Of a DNA stretch of 64,000 nucleotides, positions 25,933 through 35,125 are shown piece by piece. The translations under genes and the position numbers were made by a program. Position 1 is the first letter of the stretch. Every line of letters starts with the position of its first letter. The notes below the pieces were generated by a model. It did not search any database and had not been told where the DNA came from. It worked only from the letters and a program-made list of their open reading frames with translations. The stretch is from a virus: positions 1-64,000 of IMG/VR virus record IMGVR_UViG_3300011187_000006. The stretch is one strand, 5' to 3'.

Positions 25933-27882
25933 ATGGCTAAAATCTCTAAATTTGTAAAATTAAATAAAGATATATTATTAGAATATATTTATAATGATGC
26001 TAACCTACTGAGTGAACCATATAACATATTGGTTAACTCAAAAGATAGGACAACTGGATATTTTTCAACAAGTACATCATCCACTAGCAATACAAAAACA
26101 AATCAATTATTTAGACTAGATCCAATAGAATCTAAATGGGGTAAGGTAGATGAAAGTAATTATACATTTTTACAAGAAAAAAACTATACTGCATCCTCAC
26201 CACTAAGACATGATACAGTTAAAATACATTTACCTATAAATTGGACATTTGGACAATACTTAGGATTTTATGTTAGAATATATGCATTTGATAGGTTAAA
26301 TCAAACACAACATGATTTATCAAATTTCTATTTTGATATGACAGATGTTGAACAACAGTATTTACTTAATTTTTCATCACCACCACTTCTATTCCAAGAG
26401 AAACTTTGGGGTAAGAATATTGTATTAGATATACCAGCTTTAAGTGAGGTTTCTACACAATTAACAAATCAAGAACCAACTGAAAATAGTCTTAACTCTG
26501 TTCTTACTAATGGTCTTGGTTTAAATATAAATTCCCCTGTATTTATAGATTTTCATTTTATAAATAAAACTCAGAGAATAAATCAAATAAAGACATATTT
26601 ATTAGAAAGTGCAATTACTACAACAATTCCACAGACACCAGAATTTGAAAAACTAGGTCTTAAAATAGAAAACTCCCCTAATGGTGACTTTTTTGAGATT
26701 TATGGAACATACAATGGTAATATAGCCGAATTTAAAAGGTTTATAGATGATGCAATACCATTGGGTAACAGATACTATGTACAATACAATATAACGATAT
26801 ATGAGCAAAATATAAGGGGTAAAACAACTACTATAACACTTACTAATAACTTCAATGAGACTGTTGAATATAGACCTATTATAAAGTACTCAACCACGAC
26901 TGCTATTATAGATGTAGAACTTAGACTTATAGACTCTGTTGACCAGTCTTATATAATAAGAAGGGCATCATATGGTATGTTACAAGATGAGGTATCTAAG
27001 TATTCTCTTAGAATGACTAAAATAAATATAGCTAATGCATCCAAGCCAAAGGTGTATAATATAAAATCTTCAATAAATCCAGATTTAGTTGGAGTTGCTA
27101 ACTCTTTTGGTGTTATACCAATAAACAACACTCCTAAATCACCTATTAGACCTAGAATAACACTAGATGAATTAAATTCAAATAATAACAATAGTAATAA
27201 TGGTGGCAATGGTGGCGTTATTGTAGAACAAGTTAAAGTACCATTCCCTGTTTTGGTAGATAGGTTTAATATAATGGCTAAATCAGAAAGTTCAGTATTG
27301 GACGAAAGTAGGTTCTATGGATTTGGTAAAATACAAATACTTTTATATCCGTTTGATAATGTAATATCATTCACAATAGCTTCTGGTACTAATGAAAAAC
27401 CAAAATACCTAGATTTAACAGGTTATTCTGAAATTCTATTTACCATAAAGAACGACAAAACATCAATATCATTCTCTCCTTTTATAGAATCTGGTGAAGT
27501 AGACCTAGCAAATGGTATAGTTGTATTTAAAATAACACAAGGTAAATTCAGTCAAATAAAACAAATATTTACTAGTGGTATAAACGTTTTTTATATAACT
27601 GGTACTAATTCATCAACTACTTCAGTTGTCTATACTGGGTTGTTTAAAATATATGATGATATGAACAATGTTGGAGAATTAAATGATGACATAGAAAATG
27701 GTGGGGTAGAACAAGATGTTGTAACTGAACCAGAGAAGGAAACTGCAATAGTAACTAGAAGAGTTATTAGTGATGACAACAGACCAATTAAAAAGTCTAG
27801 TTCTGCTAATACACCCAATACTAATAGCAGACCAAATGATGTTAGATTTAGGGATTCTGGTGATGATATATTCAATGAATAA
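25933..27882 (+). CDS. Large virion structural protein (tail/baseplate type, putative)
   Basis: 649 residues, no enzymatic motif; long beta-rich stretches, Asn/Gly/Ser-rich linkers around residues 415-430 (NNNNSNNGGNGG) and an acidic, Ser/Asn-rich C-terminal tail. Composition and size fit a tail or baseplate component. It is behind a TTAATATATA motif and followed after 44 nt by another structural gene with its own late motif. No homologue is recognised; virion role is inferred. Confidence 0.55.
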   Translation: MAKISKFVKLNKDILLEYIYNDANLLSEPYNILVNSKDRTTGYFSTSTSSTSNTKTNQLFRLDPIESKWGKVDESNYTFLQEKNYTASSPLRHDTVKIHLPINWTFGQYLGFYVRIYAFDRLNQTQHDLSNFYFDMTDVEQQYLLNFSSPPLLFQEKLWGKNIVLDIPALSEVSTQLTNQEPTENSLNSVLTNGLGLNINSPVFIDFHFINKTQRINQIKTYLLESAITTTIPQTPEFEKLGLKIENSPNGDFFEIYGTYNGNIAEFKRFIDDAIPLGNRYYVQYNITIYEQNIRGKTTTITLTNNFNETVEYRPIIKYSTTTAIIDVELRLIDSVDQSYIIRRASYGMLQDEVSKYSLRMTKINIANASKPKVYNIKSSINPDLVGVANSFGVIPINNTPKSPIRPRITLDELNSNNNNSNNGGNGGVIVEQVKVPFPVLVDRFNIMAKSESSVLDESRFYGFGKIQILLYPFDNVISFTIASGTNEKPKYLDLTGYSEILFTIKNDKTSISFSPFIESGEVDLANGIVVFKITQGKFSQIKQIFTSGINVFYITGTNSSTTSVVYTGLFKIYDDMNNVGELNDDIENGGVEQDVVTEPEKETAIVTRRVISDDNRPIKKSSSANTPNTNSRPNDVRFRDSGDDIFNE

Positions 27883-27896
27883 GAGATTTTCATAAG

Positions 27897-27906
27897 TTAA
27901 TATATA
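27897..27906 (+). promoter_or_regulatory. Late-type promoter motif TTAATATATA
   Basis: Perfect motif 20 nt before the 27927 start codon. Confidence 0.5.
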
Positions 27907-27926
27907 CTATAAATACATATAATTGA

Positions 27927-28526
27927 ATGAGACTTAGTTCGCAATCATCACAGTTCATCTTTAACCTACCACAATCATTTCTTCCAAATGAATTGATAGA
28001 GAGTTATCAACCTATATTGGAAAAAAACTGGGTTCAGTATGAAAACGTCATAGACTATATAAATTCTACAATCTTGTCAGTGAATTTTCCAGGTATATCT
28101 TTTGATATGCCAGAGCAGATAAGAATGAGGGGTAAGAAAAGAAATTTCAAACCTTCTAAGAATCCACAAGATATAGTATCTACTAGAGAACTTCAAATAA
28201 CTTTTAGATCAGTTGATGCTTATCTTAATTATTGGCTATTATTTGATATTATAAACAAGCATTATATAGATGTTGAGAATTCTTTTCTGGATCCATTTAC
28301 TATAACATCATTGGACATACACAGAGATGCTATATACATAATTAAATTTGGTGAGATAATTCTTAGGAGTTTATCAGATGTCAATTTCAATTACTCCCAA
28401 CAAAGAGTTACTGGTAAAGAATTTACACTAACGTTTAGTTTCAACTTCTATGACATAGAATTTTTATTAGATAAGAGTAAGGTATTAGAGACAAAGAATA
28501 TTACTACTATAATACAAAAAATATAA
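27927..28526 (+). CDS. Putative tail-tube or baseplate-type structural protein
   Basis: 199 residues. The pattern SVNFPGISFDMPEQIRMRG, then ELQITFRSVDAYLNYWLLFD and a final strand-rich region (KEFTLTFSFNFYDIEF), is reminiscent of the T4 gp19-like tail-tube fold and its baseplate relatives. The match is by pattern only. It has its own late-type promoter and sits between a large structural protein and a small ORF 4 nt downstream. Confidence 0.45.
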   Translation: MRLSSQSSQFIFNLPQSFLPNELIESYQPILEKNWVQYENVIDYINSTILSVNFPGISFDMPEQIRMRGKKRNFKPSKNPQDIVSTRELQITFRSVDAYLNYWLLFDIINKHYIDVENSFLDPFTITSLDIHRDAIYIIKFGEIILRSLSDVNFNYSQQRVTGKEFTLTFSFNFYDIEFLLDKSKVLETKNITTIIQKI

Positions 28527-28530
28527 CTAT

Positions 28531-28809
28531 ATGGAATATTTAAAAGAATGGAAAGAGTTCAATCCTGTATTAGATTTAAAAGTAAAGGAGTATGTGAGTA
28601 TGAATAAGTACAACCTACCAGATTTATGGAACAAGAGTTTGTCTGAGGACGAAAATGTAGATTCTATGATTGAGTACTTTACTAAGTATCCAAATGAAAT
28701 GGTACATTCTATAAGCAATGATAACATAAGAAAAGCGAGTCAGAAATCTAACTCGCTTGAATATGTGCCTATTCTACAGAATATAGGGGGTCATTCTTTC
28801 GAAGCCTAA
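28531..28809 (+). CDS. Hypothetical protein, 92 residues
   Basis: Begins MEYLKEWKEFNPVLD, loosely similar to the shared N-terminal peptide. The C-terminus is LQNIGGHSFEA. Starts 4 nt after the structural gene and overlaps the 3' end of the convergent ClpC-like gene by 4 nt. No known domain. Confidence 0.55.
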   Translation: MEYLKEWKEFNPVLDLKVKEYVSMNKYNLPDLWNKSLSEDENVDSMIEYFTKYPNEMVHSISNDNIRKASQKSNSLEYVPILQNIGGHSFEA

Positions 28810-30947
28810 ATTTCTTCGTCCTTGGGCTTAGAAACTCTCTTCTTTCTTTTCTTACCAAGACTAACTACTGACTCATCCAAATCTTTATCATAGCTAATTG
28901 TTAGTGTAGAACCCTCTTTAGGACTTTCTTGGATGATAAACTCTGTTACATAATCATCAATCCAAGTCTGTAAAGCTCTTTTAAGAGGTCTAGCACCACT
29001 ATCTAAGTTATAACCAACATCTAGAAGGTGTTCCTTCAATTCATCTGTTACAATTAGATTATATCCAATATCAGAACCTCTTTTAAGTGTCTTAGTAATT
29101 TCAAGTTCAACAATCTTCATAATGTCATCTCTGTCCAAATCTTTGAAGTAGATAATATCATCTAATCTATTGATAAACTCTGGTGGAAAAGCCACACTTA
29201 ATTCCTTTTGTAAAATAGCTTTAACTTTATTGTGTTCTTTCTCAACTGATGTTTTTGTTGAGAAGCCTAGTCCAGTTCCAAAACTCTTAACCTTTCTAGT
29301 ACCAACGTTTGATGTCATCAGAATAACACAATTCTTAAAAGATACTTTTCTTCCATGTGAATCTGTTACAACTCCATCATCTAACATTTGTAAAAATAGA
29401 TTGACAACATCAGGGTGGGCTTTCTCAATTTCATCAAAAAGAATAACAGAGTAAGGCTTTCTCCTTACCTTATCCAATACATTACTATCTTCATATCCAA
29501 CATACCCAGGTGCAGAACCTTGGATTCTAGTAAGGGAGACTTTCTCCATGTATTCAGACATATCTAAACGAATAATAGAATCCTCTGAGTCAAACATATA
29601 CTTAGCAATTTGTTTAGCCAATTCAGTTTTACCAACTCCACTATTACCAATTAGTATTCCTGAGAAAATTGGCTTGTTAGGATCTTTCATACCAACTCTA
29701 CCTCTCTGTATAGCTTGTACTACTTTTTTAACTGCTTTGTCTTGACCAACAACGTTATTTGAAATAACATCAAACATTTTGGCTAATTTAGAATTTTCTT
29801 TTTGCCCAACCTTACTAACAGGAACTCCAGTTATCATAGATACTACTTGTGCAACATCTTCTTGTGACACAACTTGTGGGTTATTTTTAGTATCTTCTTC
29901 CCACTTATCTCTAGCCAATTCTAATTCGGCATCAAGTTCTTTCTCAACATCTCTAAGTCTAGCAGCTTGTTCATATTTTTGAGACCTAATTACTTTTTTC
30001 TTTTCTTCTTTAATATCCTCAATCTTTTTCTCGATTTCAGTTATCCTTTTAGGAACAACTATATTTGAGATATGAACTCTTGATCCTGCCTCATCTAATG
30101 CATCAATTGCTTTGTCTGGTAAGAATCTATCACTCATATATCTGACTGTAAGATCAACACAAGATTCAATTGCCTCTTGTGAGTAAACCACATTATGATG
30201 CTTCTCATATTTATCTTTGATGTTTCCTATGATTTGTAAAGTTTCCTCTGGTGTGGCAGGTTCTACGATTACTTTTTGAAATCTTCTTTCCAAAGCAGCA
30301 TCTTTCTCAACATGCTTTCTGTATTCGTCTAATGTTGTTGCACCAATTATCTGAATTTCACCACGTGCTAATGCTGGTTTGAACATATTGGAGGCATCTA
30401 GGCTACCAGATGCTCCACCAGCACCAACCATAGTATGAATTTCATCGATAAAAAGAATAACATTTGGCTCATCTTCTATTTCACTCATAAGAGCCTTAAC
30501 TCTTTCTTCAAATTGACCCCTATATTTAGTACCAGCTACCATAGATGCTAAGTCTAACATAACAATTCTTTTATCAAAAAGAACTCTACTTACCTTTCTC
30601 TGTACAATTCTAAGTGCTAGACCTTCTGCAATAGAAGATTTACCAACACCAGCTTCACCAATGAGAATAGGATTGTTCTTTTTTCTCCTAGATAAAATTT
30701 GAGAAACACGTTCTATTTCTTTATCTCTACCAACAATAAGATCTAGCTTACCATCTTCTGCCATATTAGTAAGATCTCTACTATATGTATCAAGGACAGG
30801 AGTCTTAGATTTACCATTCTTCTTGTCAGGGACTTTAAAATCTTCATCTGGTGGTCCATCATCTGCAATAGAGTTTTTCACATCGATAGTTTTTCTTAAG
30901 TAATCTTTCCCTTCTTTGTCTTTTTGCATAATTTGATTTTTATTCAT
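28806..30947 (-). CDS. ClpC-like AAA+ unfoldase lacking the N-domain
   Basis: 713 residues, against ~810-850 for bacterial ClpC. Two AAA modules are complete: D1 Walker A GEAGVGKSS (97-105) and Walker B FIDEIH (~167-172); D2 Walker A GNSGVGKTE (434-442) and Walker B LFDEIE (~503-508). A UVR-like middle segment (~320-342, KYEQAARLRDVEKEL) is present. The two Clp_N repeats are missing, replaced by ~50 charged residues. GTGLGF (557-562) occupies the ClpP-docking loop position, so it could hijack host ClpP (inference). No ClpP gene in the window. A host-type TATATTTG box lies ~55 nt upstream. Confidence 0.9.
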   Translation of the reverse strand: MNKNQIMQKDKEGKDYLRKTIDVKNSIADDGPPDEDFKVPDKKNGKSKTPVLDTYSRDLTNMAEDGKLDLIVGRDKEIERVSQILSRRKKNNPILIGEAGVGKSSIAEGLALRIVQRKVSRVLFDKRIVMLDLASMVAGTKYRGQFEERVKALMSEIEDEPNVILFIDEIHTMVGAGGASGSLDASNMFKPALARGEIQIIGATTLDEYRKHVEKDAALERRFQKVIVEPATPEETLQIIGNIKDKYEKHHNVVYSQEAIESCVDLTVRYMSDRFLPDKAIDALDEAGSRVHISNIVVPKRITEIEKKIEDIKEEKKKVIRSQKYEQAARLRDVEKELDAELELARDKWEEDTKNNPQVVSQEDVAQVVSMITGVPVSKVGQKENSKLAKMFDVISNNVVGQDKAVKKVVQAIQRGRVGMKDPNKPIFSGILIGNSGVGKTELAKQIAKYMFDSEDSIIRLDMSEYMEKVSLTRIQGSAPGYVGYEDSNVLDKVRRKPYSVILFDEIEKAHPDVVNLFLQMLDDGVVTDSHGRKVSFKNCVILMTSNVGTRKVKSFGTGLGFSTKTSVEKEHNKVKAILQKELSVAFPPEFINRLDDIIYFKDLDRDDIMKIVELEITKTLKRGSDIGYNLIVTDELKEHLLDVGYNLDSGARPLKRALQTWIDDYVTEFIIQESPKEGSTLTISYDKDLDESVVSLGKKRKKRVSKPKDEEI

Positions 30948-31076
30948 AATGTTTATAGTGATTGATAAGTATTTTGTTTCTTAAATATGGACAAATATAC
31001 AAAATAGTTTTAATTAAATTGTTATAATTTGCTCAATAATTTTTTTAGTTTTTATAACCAACTGATTCATTGTGTT

Positions 31077-31433
31077 TTAATGAAGTATTTTTTTTAATTT
31101 GTAGCTTCTTATTTCTTGTTTGCTTAATCTTACAAAGTGATCACTGCAAAAAGTAATATGCATTGATTTAGAATTGGGATTATATCCATACGTAACATTT
31201 TTAACAAATGTGTTATAAAAATTAAACACATTGCTATTAACATTAAATTTGTACATATTTTTTAGTTTATTCAATAGATCCAAATCCAAATTTGTAATAA
31301 TTGACCAATCTATAGAAGGTATTACATCAGTGTATGTTGTATATGAATTTGATAGAGTGTTAAAATCAGTAACTTCTATTATTTCAGTAACTTCTATTAT
31401 TCCTATCCCCTCTATATTAATTTCAGTTATCAT
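31077..31433 (-). CDS. Hypothetical protein, 118 residues
   Basis: Not recognised. The N-terminus contains an internal duplication (EVTEIIEVT), reflecting an 18-bp tandem DNA repeat near 31375-31410. It overlaps the preceding PTH2-like gene by 4 nt, so translation is probably coupled. Confidence 0.5.
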   Translation of the reverse strand: MITEINIEGIGIIEVTEIIEVTDFNTLSNSYTTYTDVIPSIDWSIITNLDLDLLNKLKNMYKFNVNSNVFNFYNTFVKNVTYGYNPNSKSMHITFCSDHFVRLSKQEIRSYKLKKILH

Positions 31434-31927
31434 GCTAGTCTAAGTGGATATAGTAAATTTCTTATAAATACATTTTCCTCACCACCTATTGTATCAACCC
31501 ATTCTTCATAAGATTGACCACCAAGAATGTCAGCGTCATATTCAGGATATTTTTTCCTATTAAAAACTCTCTCGTCTATTATTAGACAAAAGGCAGTTAA
31601 TTGATCTCCGAGATCTGGTTCGTAAAAATCACTTGTTAGGATACCTCTATCAGTTAACATCTTGTGATAATTATTGAGACTACCTAGACAATTACCATCA
31701 ATACCTTTTCTGATGTTAGTAGTACCACCATTTAATATAACAAAAGTTTCGTGATTATCTGCCCAATCTATATACTGTTTATGATATTTATTAAAGGAAT
31801 TGAGTTTAGTAACATTTCTTCCATATCTAACTACGGAGTGTCCAAACTGTATTCCCTTTTGTATGTCCGATATATTATAAGGGACTAGTCCATACATTCT
31901 TAATTCTAGATTTTCTTCCTTTTTCAT
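31430..31927 (-). CDS. PTH2-like (peptidyl-tRNA hydrolase 2 family) phage protein
   Basis: 165 residues. The pattern MYGLVPYNISDIQKGIQFGH, a Trp-Ala segment (DWADNHETFVILNGG) and FYEPDLGDQLTAFCLIIDER parallels phage proteins of the Pth2 fold, where the conserved EPDL...LTA motif closes the active site. Pth2 releases peptides from tRNA. It lies just downstream, in transcription direction, of a tRNA. Assignment is by motif pattern only, hence moderate certainty. Confidence 0.5.
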   Translation of the reverse strand: MKKEENLELRMYGLVPYNISDIQKGIQFGHSVVRYGRNVTKLNSFNKYHKQYIDWADNHETFVILNGGTTNIRKGIDGNCLGSLNNYHKMLTDRGILTSDFYEPDLGDQLTAFCLIIDERVFNRKKYPEYDADILGGQSYEEWVDTIGGEENVFIRNLLYPLRLA

Positions 31928-31944
31928 AATTTTTTAATTAAATT

Positions 31945-31977
31945 AAAAAAGTTTATCTTTAAAAGATAAACTTTTTT
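31945..31977. terminator. Intrinsic terminator, bidirectional
   Basis: AAAGTTTATCTTT / AAAGATAAACTTT stem with flanking A- and T-runs. It ends the tRNA transcript coming from the right and precedes the PTH2-like gene by ~18 nt. Confidence 0.75.
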
Positions 31978-31982
31978 ACAAA

Positions 31983-32053
31983 GGGCTATGATTTTATCCT
32001 TCGAGATGGGAAGGGCTTATCACAATTAAGCTTTGCCTATTATACTAGCACCC
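31983..32053 (-). other. tRNA-like fold, possible degenerate tRNA
   Basis: On the minus strand a GCTTA/TAAGC arm with 7-nt loop ATTGTGA is followed by a CCTTC/GAAGG arm with a 7-nt loop, and the ends GGG...CCC can pair. This mimics anticodon and T arms, but the T-loop lacks TTCGA. It lies 7 nt downstream of a tRNA gene and just before the terminator. Low certainty. Confidence 0.3.
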
Positions 32054-32060
32054 AATTAGC

Positions 32061-32147
32061 GAGAGAGGATAGGATTCGAACCCCGAAGTCTGTTAAGACA
32101 CTCATATTACTTTATATAAGCCCATTTGACCACTCTGGAACTCTCTC
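32061..32147 (-). tRNA. tRNA-like gene, class II type, anticodon unclear
   Basis: GAGAGAG/CTCTCTC ends, a D-arm containing GAGTGGTCAAATGGG and a canonical GGTTCGAATCC T-arm are visible, with a variable segment GTCTTAACAGACTTC like that of tRNA-Tyr. The anticodon loop does not fold to seven bases with U33 (TAAAGTAA between CTTATA and TATGAG), so a GTA identity is only a guess. It may be degenerate. Confidence 0.5.
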
Positions 32148-32152
32148 ATATT

Positions 32153-32392
32153 CTATACTTTTTCAAATCCACATCTTTTAAGATAGTCTTGTCCAACTTC
32201 TGTACCTAACCATTGTACAGTAGAATTTACAATTTTTAATTCTCTTTTTGTTAGTATTTCATACTTAGAATTAAAATCACCAAAAACTCTTGATTCTATT
32301 TCTGCTAAGTTTACTTCCTCTGAGAACTCATCTACCATTTTTTTCTCTAATAAATTTCTTTCAAATCTATGATTTTTAAATGTGTCTGCCAT
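32153..32392 (-). CDS. Hypothetical protein, 79 residues
   Basis: Small charged helical protein (MADTFKNHRFERNLLEKKM...), not recognised. A host-type TATATTTG box lies ~40 nt before the start on the coding strand. It is immediately upstream of the tRNA at 32061, and the same transcript may include both. Confidence 0.55.
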   Translation of the reverse strand: MADTFKNHRFERNLLEKKMVDEFSEEVNLAEIESRVFGDFNSKYEILTKRELKIVNSTVQWLGTEVGQDYLKRCGFEKV

Positions 32393-32461
32393 GGTTATAG
32401 TTTTAGTTTATGGTTTTGTTTAAACAAATATACGAATAAATAATTGATTTGTATATATTTT

Positions 32462-33163
32462 TTATTTTATTGTGAATAGTTTTTCTGTGGCTCTTAACTT
32501 TTTATCTGTTATCCCATTCCCACTTGATGATATTTCTTTTTCCCACACACATTCAAAATCATCAGGAGCATTATATTCACTTATAAATACTTGATGACCT
32601 TCATTTGATGCCTTTCTACACCAGTCCCAAAACATATTATGATTAATTTTATTATCACCAATATAAGGTCTAGCACCTCTATAAGGTGGATCGCAATAAA
32701 TAAGACTGTTTGGTGGTATATCTAGACACTCATAGCTACAACAAACAAATTCAACATCTGTTAGATTTGGTTGTTGTTTCATAACATTATTATATGCTTC
32801 AATATCATAGTCTCTATTTCCTTTGTTATCTCTTCTATAAGAGCCGAACCACACACTACCGAATACTAGTTGTGTAGCAAAGTAACCAACCATTTCAAGT
32901 GGATAATCATCTCTGTTATCCTTCAAATGTAGATATTCTTCCTTAGACACATTCTTTGGTGGTATCCAGCCTTTTTGTAAAGCTTTGTGTAGTGCTATCA
33001 TATATTTATTACTATCAGAACCAATTCTATTGCCACCAACTTTATCAATTGTGTTCCCACCACCCACAAAAGGCTCGACATAATATTGTCCATTAGTTCT
33101 ACCTTCTAGTATAATTGGCAATATGTACTTAGATATTCTATTCTTACTCCCTAAATACTTCAT
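32462..33163 (-). CDS. Dam-like DNA adenine N6-methyltransferase
   Basis: 233 residues. N-terminal KYLGSKNRISKYI and EPFVGGGNT (SAM-binding motif I), a specificity region around YRRDNKGNRDYD, and the catalytic YCDPPY motif (DPPY) place it in the D12 alpha class like T4 Dam. It methylates adenine in a short site, probably protecting phage DNA from host nucleases. Co-directional with the kinase gene 12 nt upstream. Confidence 0.9.
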   Translation of the reverse strand: MKYLGSKNRISKYILPIILEGRTNGQYYVEPFVGGGNTIDKVGGNRIGSDSNKYMIALHKALQKGWIPPKNVSKEEYLHLKDNRDDYPLEMVGYFATQLVFGSVWFGSYRRDNKGNRDYDIEAYNNVMKQQPNLTDVEFVCCSYECLDIPPNSLIYCDPPYRGARPYIGDNKINHNMFWDWCRKASNEGHQVFISEYNAPDDFECVWEKEISSSGNGITDKKLRATEKLFTIK

Positions 33164-33175
33164 TTATATTTTTAT

Positions 33176-33694
33176 TTATTTTTCAACGGTAACTACTATA
33201 TCAAATTTATCTTCCTCATTAATAATTGCGTATTTTTCTAACATATCCTTTAATACTGTTAAGGAGATATGCTTTTTTTCTTCTCGTTTTCTTTTATCAT
33301 TTCTAATAGTATACTTTTCATCATCTAACAAAGGGAATAAAATAGCTACTCTAGTATAATCTTTTTTAAAATAGTTAAGAGTGTTTTTTCTTTTTTTAGA
33401 CATATTAGTCATATCAACAATAGCACATCTTCTATTTTTGTTAGATTCTATGAGCCTTTCTCTTAATAGTGTATTTACTTCTTTCTCATCAACTTCTGAA
33501 TAAGACTTATTATAATCATCACTACTTGATAACTCCATAATTATATCATCTCTAGATATAATATCAATATTTTCATAACCTTTCATATTTAGTATATTCT
33601 CTTTAATCCAAGTGGTTTTGCCAGATAGTGGTAATCCAATCAACATTATGATAAATGGTGTCTTTAATTCGGATATGTTTAAGGCTGGCTTCAT
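33176..33694 (-). CDS. Polynucleotide 5'-kinase-like P-loop protein
   Basis: 172 residues. Walker A GLPLSGKTTW, then SRDDIIM and AIVDMTNMSKKRKN match the AAA_33 polynucleotide kinase domain of T4 Pnk. The C-terminal phosphatase domain of T4 Pnk is absent, so this would be kinase only. It may take part in RNA repair together with the cyclic-phosphate receiver protein at 34745-35125. A TACATTTG host-type box lies a few bases before the start codon. Confidence 0.75.
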   Translation of the reverse strand: MKPALNISELKTPFIIMLIGLPLSGKTTWIKENILNMKGYENIDIISRDDIIMELSSSDDYNKSYSEVDEKEVNTLLRERLIESNKNRRCAIVDMTNMSKKRKNTLNYFKKDYTRVAILFPLLDDEKYTIRNDKRKREEKKHISLTVLKDMLEKYAIINEEDKFDIVVTVEK

Positions 33695-33716
33695 TTTGCA
33701 AATGTAGTAATTATAT

Positions 33717-33726
33717 TTAATATATA
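33717..33726 (+). promoter_or_regulatory. Late-type promoter motif TTAATATATA
   Basis: Perfect motif 6 nt before the ATG at 33733; divergent from the host-type promoter of the kinase gene. Confidence 0.5.
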
Positions 33727-33732
33727 CCTTAT

Positions 33733-34770
33733 ATGATTAAAAATTATTTAAGTTTTAAAAACCATTCTATTATGGAAAAGTTAATAACAGAATCTGTTGT
33801 GTATTACTCACCAAATTTTAGAAATACTATATCAATAATTGGTGGTGATATATCAGATGCATTACTTTCATTAGAAGGCGAGGATATAAACCCAGATATA
33901 ACTTTTATTGATAACGGTAAAAAAGAAGGATATGTTAGTTTTACAACAATGAATAGTGCTATTAGAAAAGTTAATAATAATGTCAGAGTACCCATAACTA
34001 AATTTGATGAGTTTAGTGAAGAATTGGCAGATGAGATACACAATAATGATGTTGGTGGCATATACAAAGGGAATAGAAGTGAGTTTAAAATAGGCAAATT
34101 TATTAATAGAGCATTCCCGAGTCGATTTAGTAAAGAAGAAGTTGAAAATTTTGTAAATAAATATAAATCAAACTCAAATTATTCAGAAGCACACATTGAA
34201 ATAGTATCTGGTGATGAAATACCAGAGTGGTATGACGCGGACAAACACTTTATACAAAAACGAACTGGTACACTAGGGAAGTCTTGTATGGTAGGCGTTG
34301 ATTCTAATTTGTTTAAAATGTTTGTAAATAATAAAGATGTTTGTAGCCTAGCAATATTAGTTAAAGATGGTAAGTTATTAGCTAGAGCTTTAGTATTTAA
34401 ACTAAATGGTATTAATACTATAAGTGATGAACTTGGGGATCTAGAATATTATATGGATAGAAGATATTATTTCACTGATTCAGATGGTGATAAGTTAGTT
34501 AAATATGCTAAGGATAATGGTTGGGGTTACAGAACTCACAATAGTATTAAAAACATGGATTTAATGAACTATGGTGATAAGACATATAGAGTTAATATGA
34601 ACATAAAGTTAGAAGGTGATTATAATGCTTATCCATTTATGGATACTTTCAGAAATTACGATAAGGAAAGAAAAATTTTATATAACAATAATGTAGAATA
34701 TGAGGGATACTATCTACTTGATAGCACATGTGGTGGATATAACACTAGAGGTGGTGATTTGGGCCTTTAA
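33733..34770 (+). CDS. Conserved-looking hypothetical phage protein with targeting-like N-terminus
   Basis: 345 residues. The N-terminus MIKNYLSFKNHSIMEKLITES ends in an ITE-S site of the type cut by T4 prohead protease. The body contains FKIGKFINRAFPSRFSKEEV, then a segment with TGTLGKSCM and LAILVKDGKLLARALVFKL, then YAKDNGWGYRTHN. I recall similar unnamed proteins in other large phages; no function is assigned. Late promoter adjacent. The 3' end overlaps the convergent cyclic-phosphate receiver gene by 26 nt. Confidence 0.6.
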   Translation: MIKNYLSFKNHSIMEKLITESVVYYSPNFRNTISIIGGDISDALLSLEGEDINPDITFIDNGKKEGYVSFTTMNSAIRKVNNNVRVPITKFDEFSEELADEIHNNDVGGIYKGNRSEFKIGKFINRAFPSRFSKEEVENFVNKYKSNSNYSEAHIEIVSGDEIPEWYDADKHFIQKRTGTLGKSCMVGVDSNLFKMFVNNKDVCSLAILVKDGKLLARALVFKLNGINTISDELGDLEYYMDRRYYFTDSDGDKLVKYAKDNGWGYRTHNSIKNMDLMNYGDKTYRVNMNIKLEGDYNAYPFMDTFRNYDKERKILYNNNVEYEGYYLLDSTCGGYNTRGGDLGL

Positions 34771-35125
34771 ACTGCTCAACAACCCTAACATAGTTATGTA
34801 GTATGCTATTTATATTATGAGCACCAACTGTGTTGTCAGAATGTACATACCATTTAGGCATTTTTAAACTATTATCTAAACATATCTCTATTAAATAATT
34901 GGCAGCATCTTTACCAGTGTATTCTTTACTATCTTTATATGAAGCTATGTCGTGATCAAATGATATAAGTGTTATATTTTCTATATTATCATCTAAGAAT
35001 TTAATGAAAGAAAAATAATCTCTTATTATAATCCATTTATTAGAATCAGAATATTCATTACCTAATCCTTTAGTTTTATTATGTGACATATTTGGTTCTC
35101 TTATATCATCTAAGAATATATTCAT
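34745..35125 (-). CDS. Cyclic-phosphate processing receiver domain protein
   Basis: 126 residues. N-terminal FLDDIREPN, central ISFDHDIA, then GKDAANYLIE and WYVHSDNTVGAHNI match the cyclic-phosphate processing receiver family, which is often linked to RNA-repair genes. The acidic Asp cluster resembles a receiver-domain metal site. It overlaps the 35122 gene by 4 nt (coupled) and the convergent 33733 gene by 26 nt. Confidence 0.65.
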   Translation of the reverse strand: MNIFLDDIREPNMSHNKTKGLGNEYSDSNKWIIIRDYFSFIKFLDDNIENITLISFDHDIASYKDSKEYTGKDAANYLIEICLDNSLKMPKWYVHSDNTVGAHNINSILHNYVRVVEQFKGPNHHL

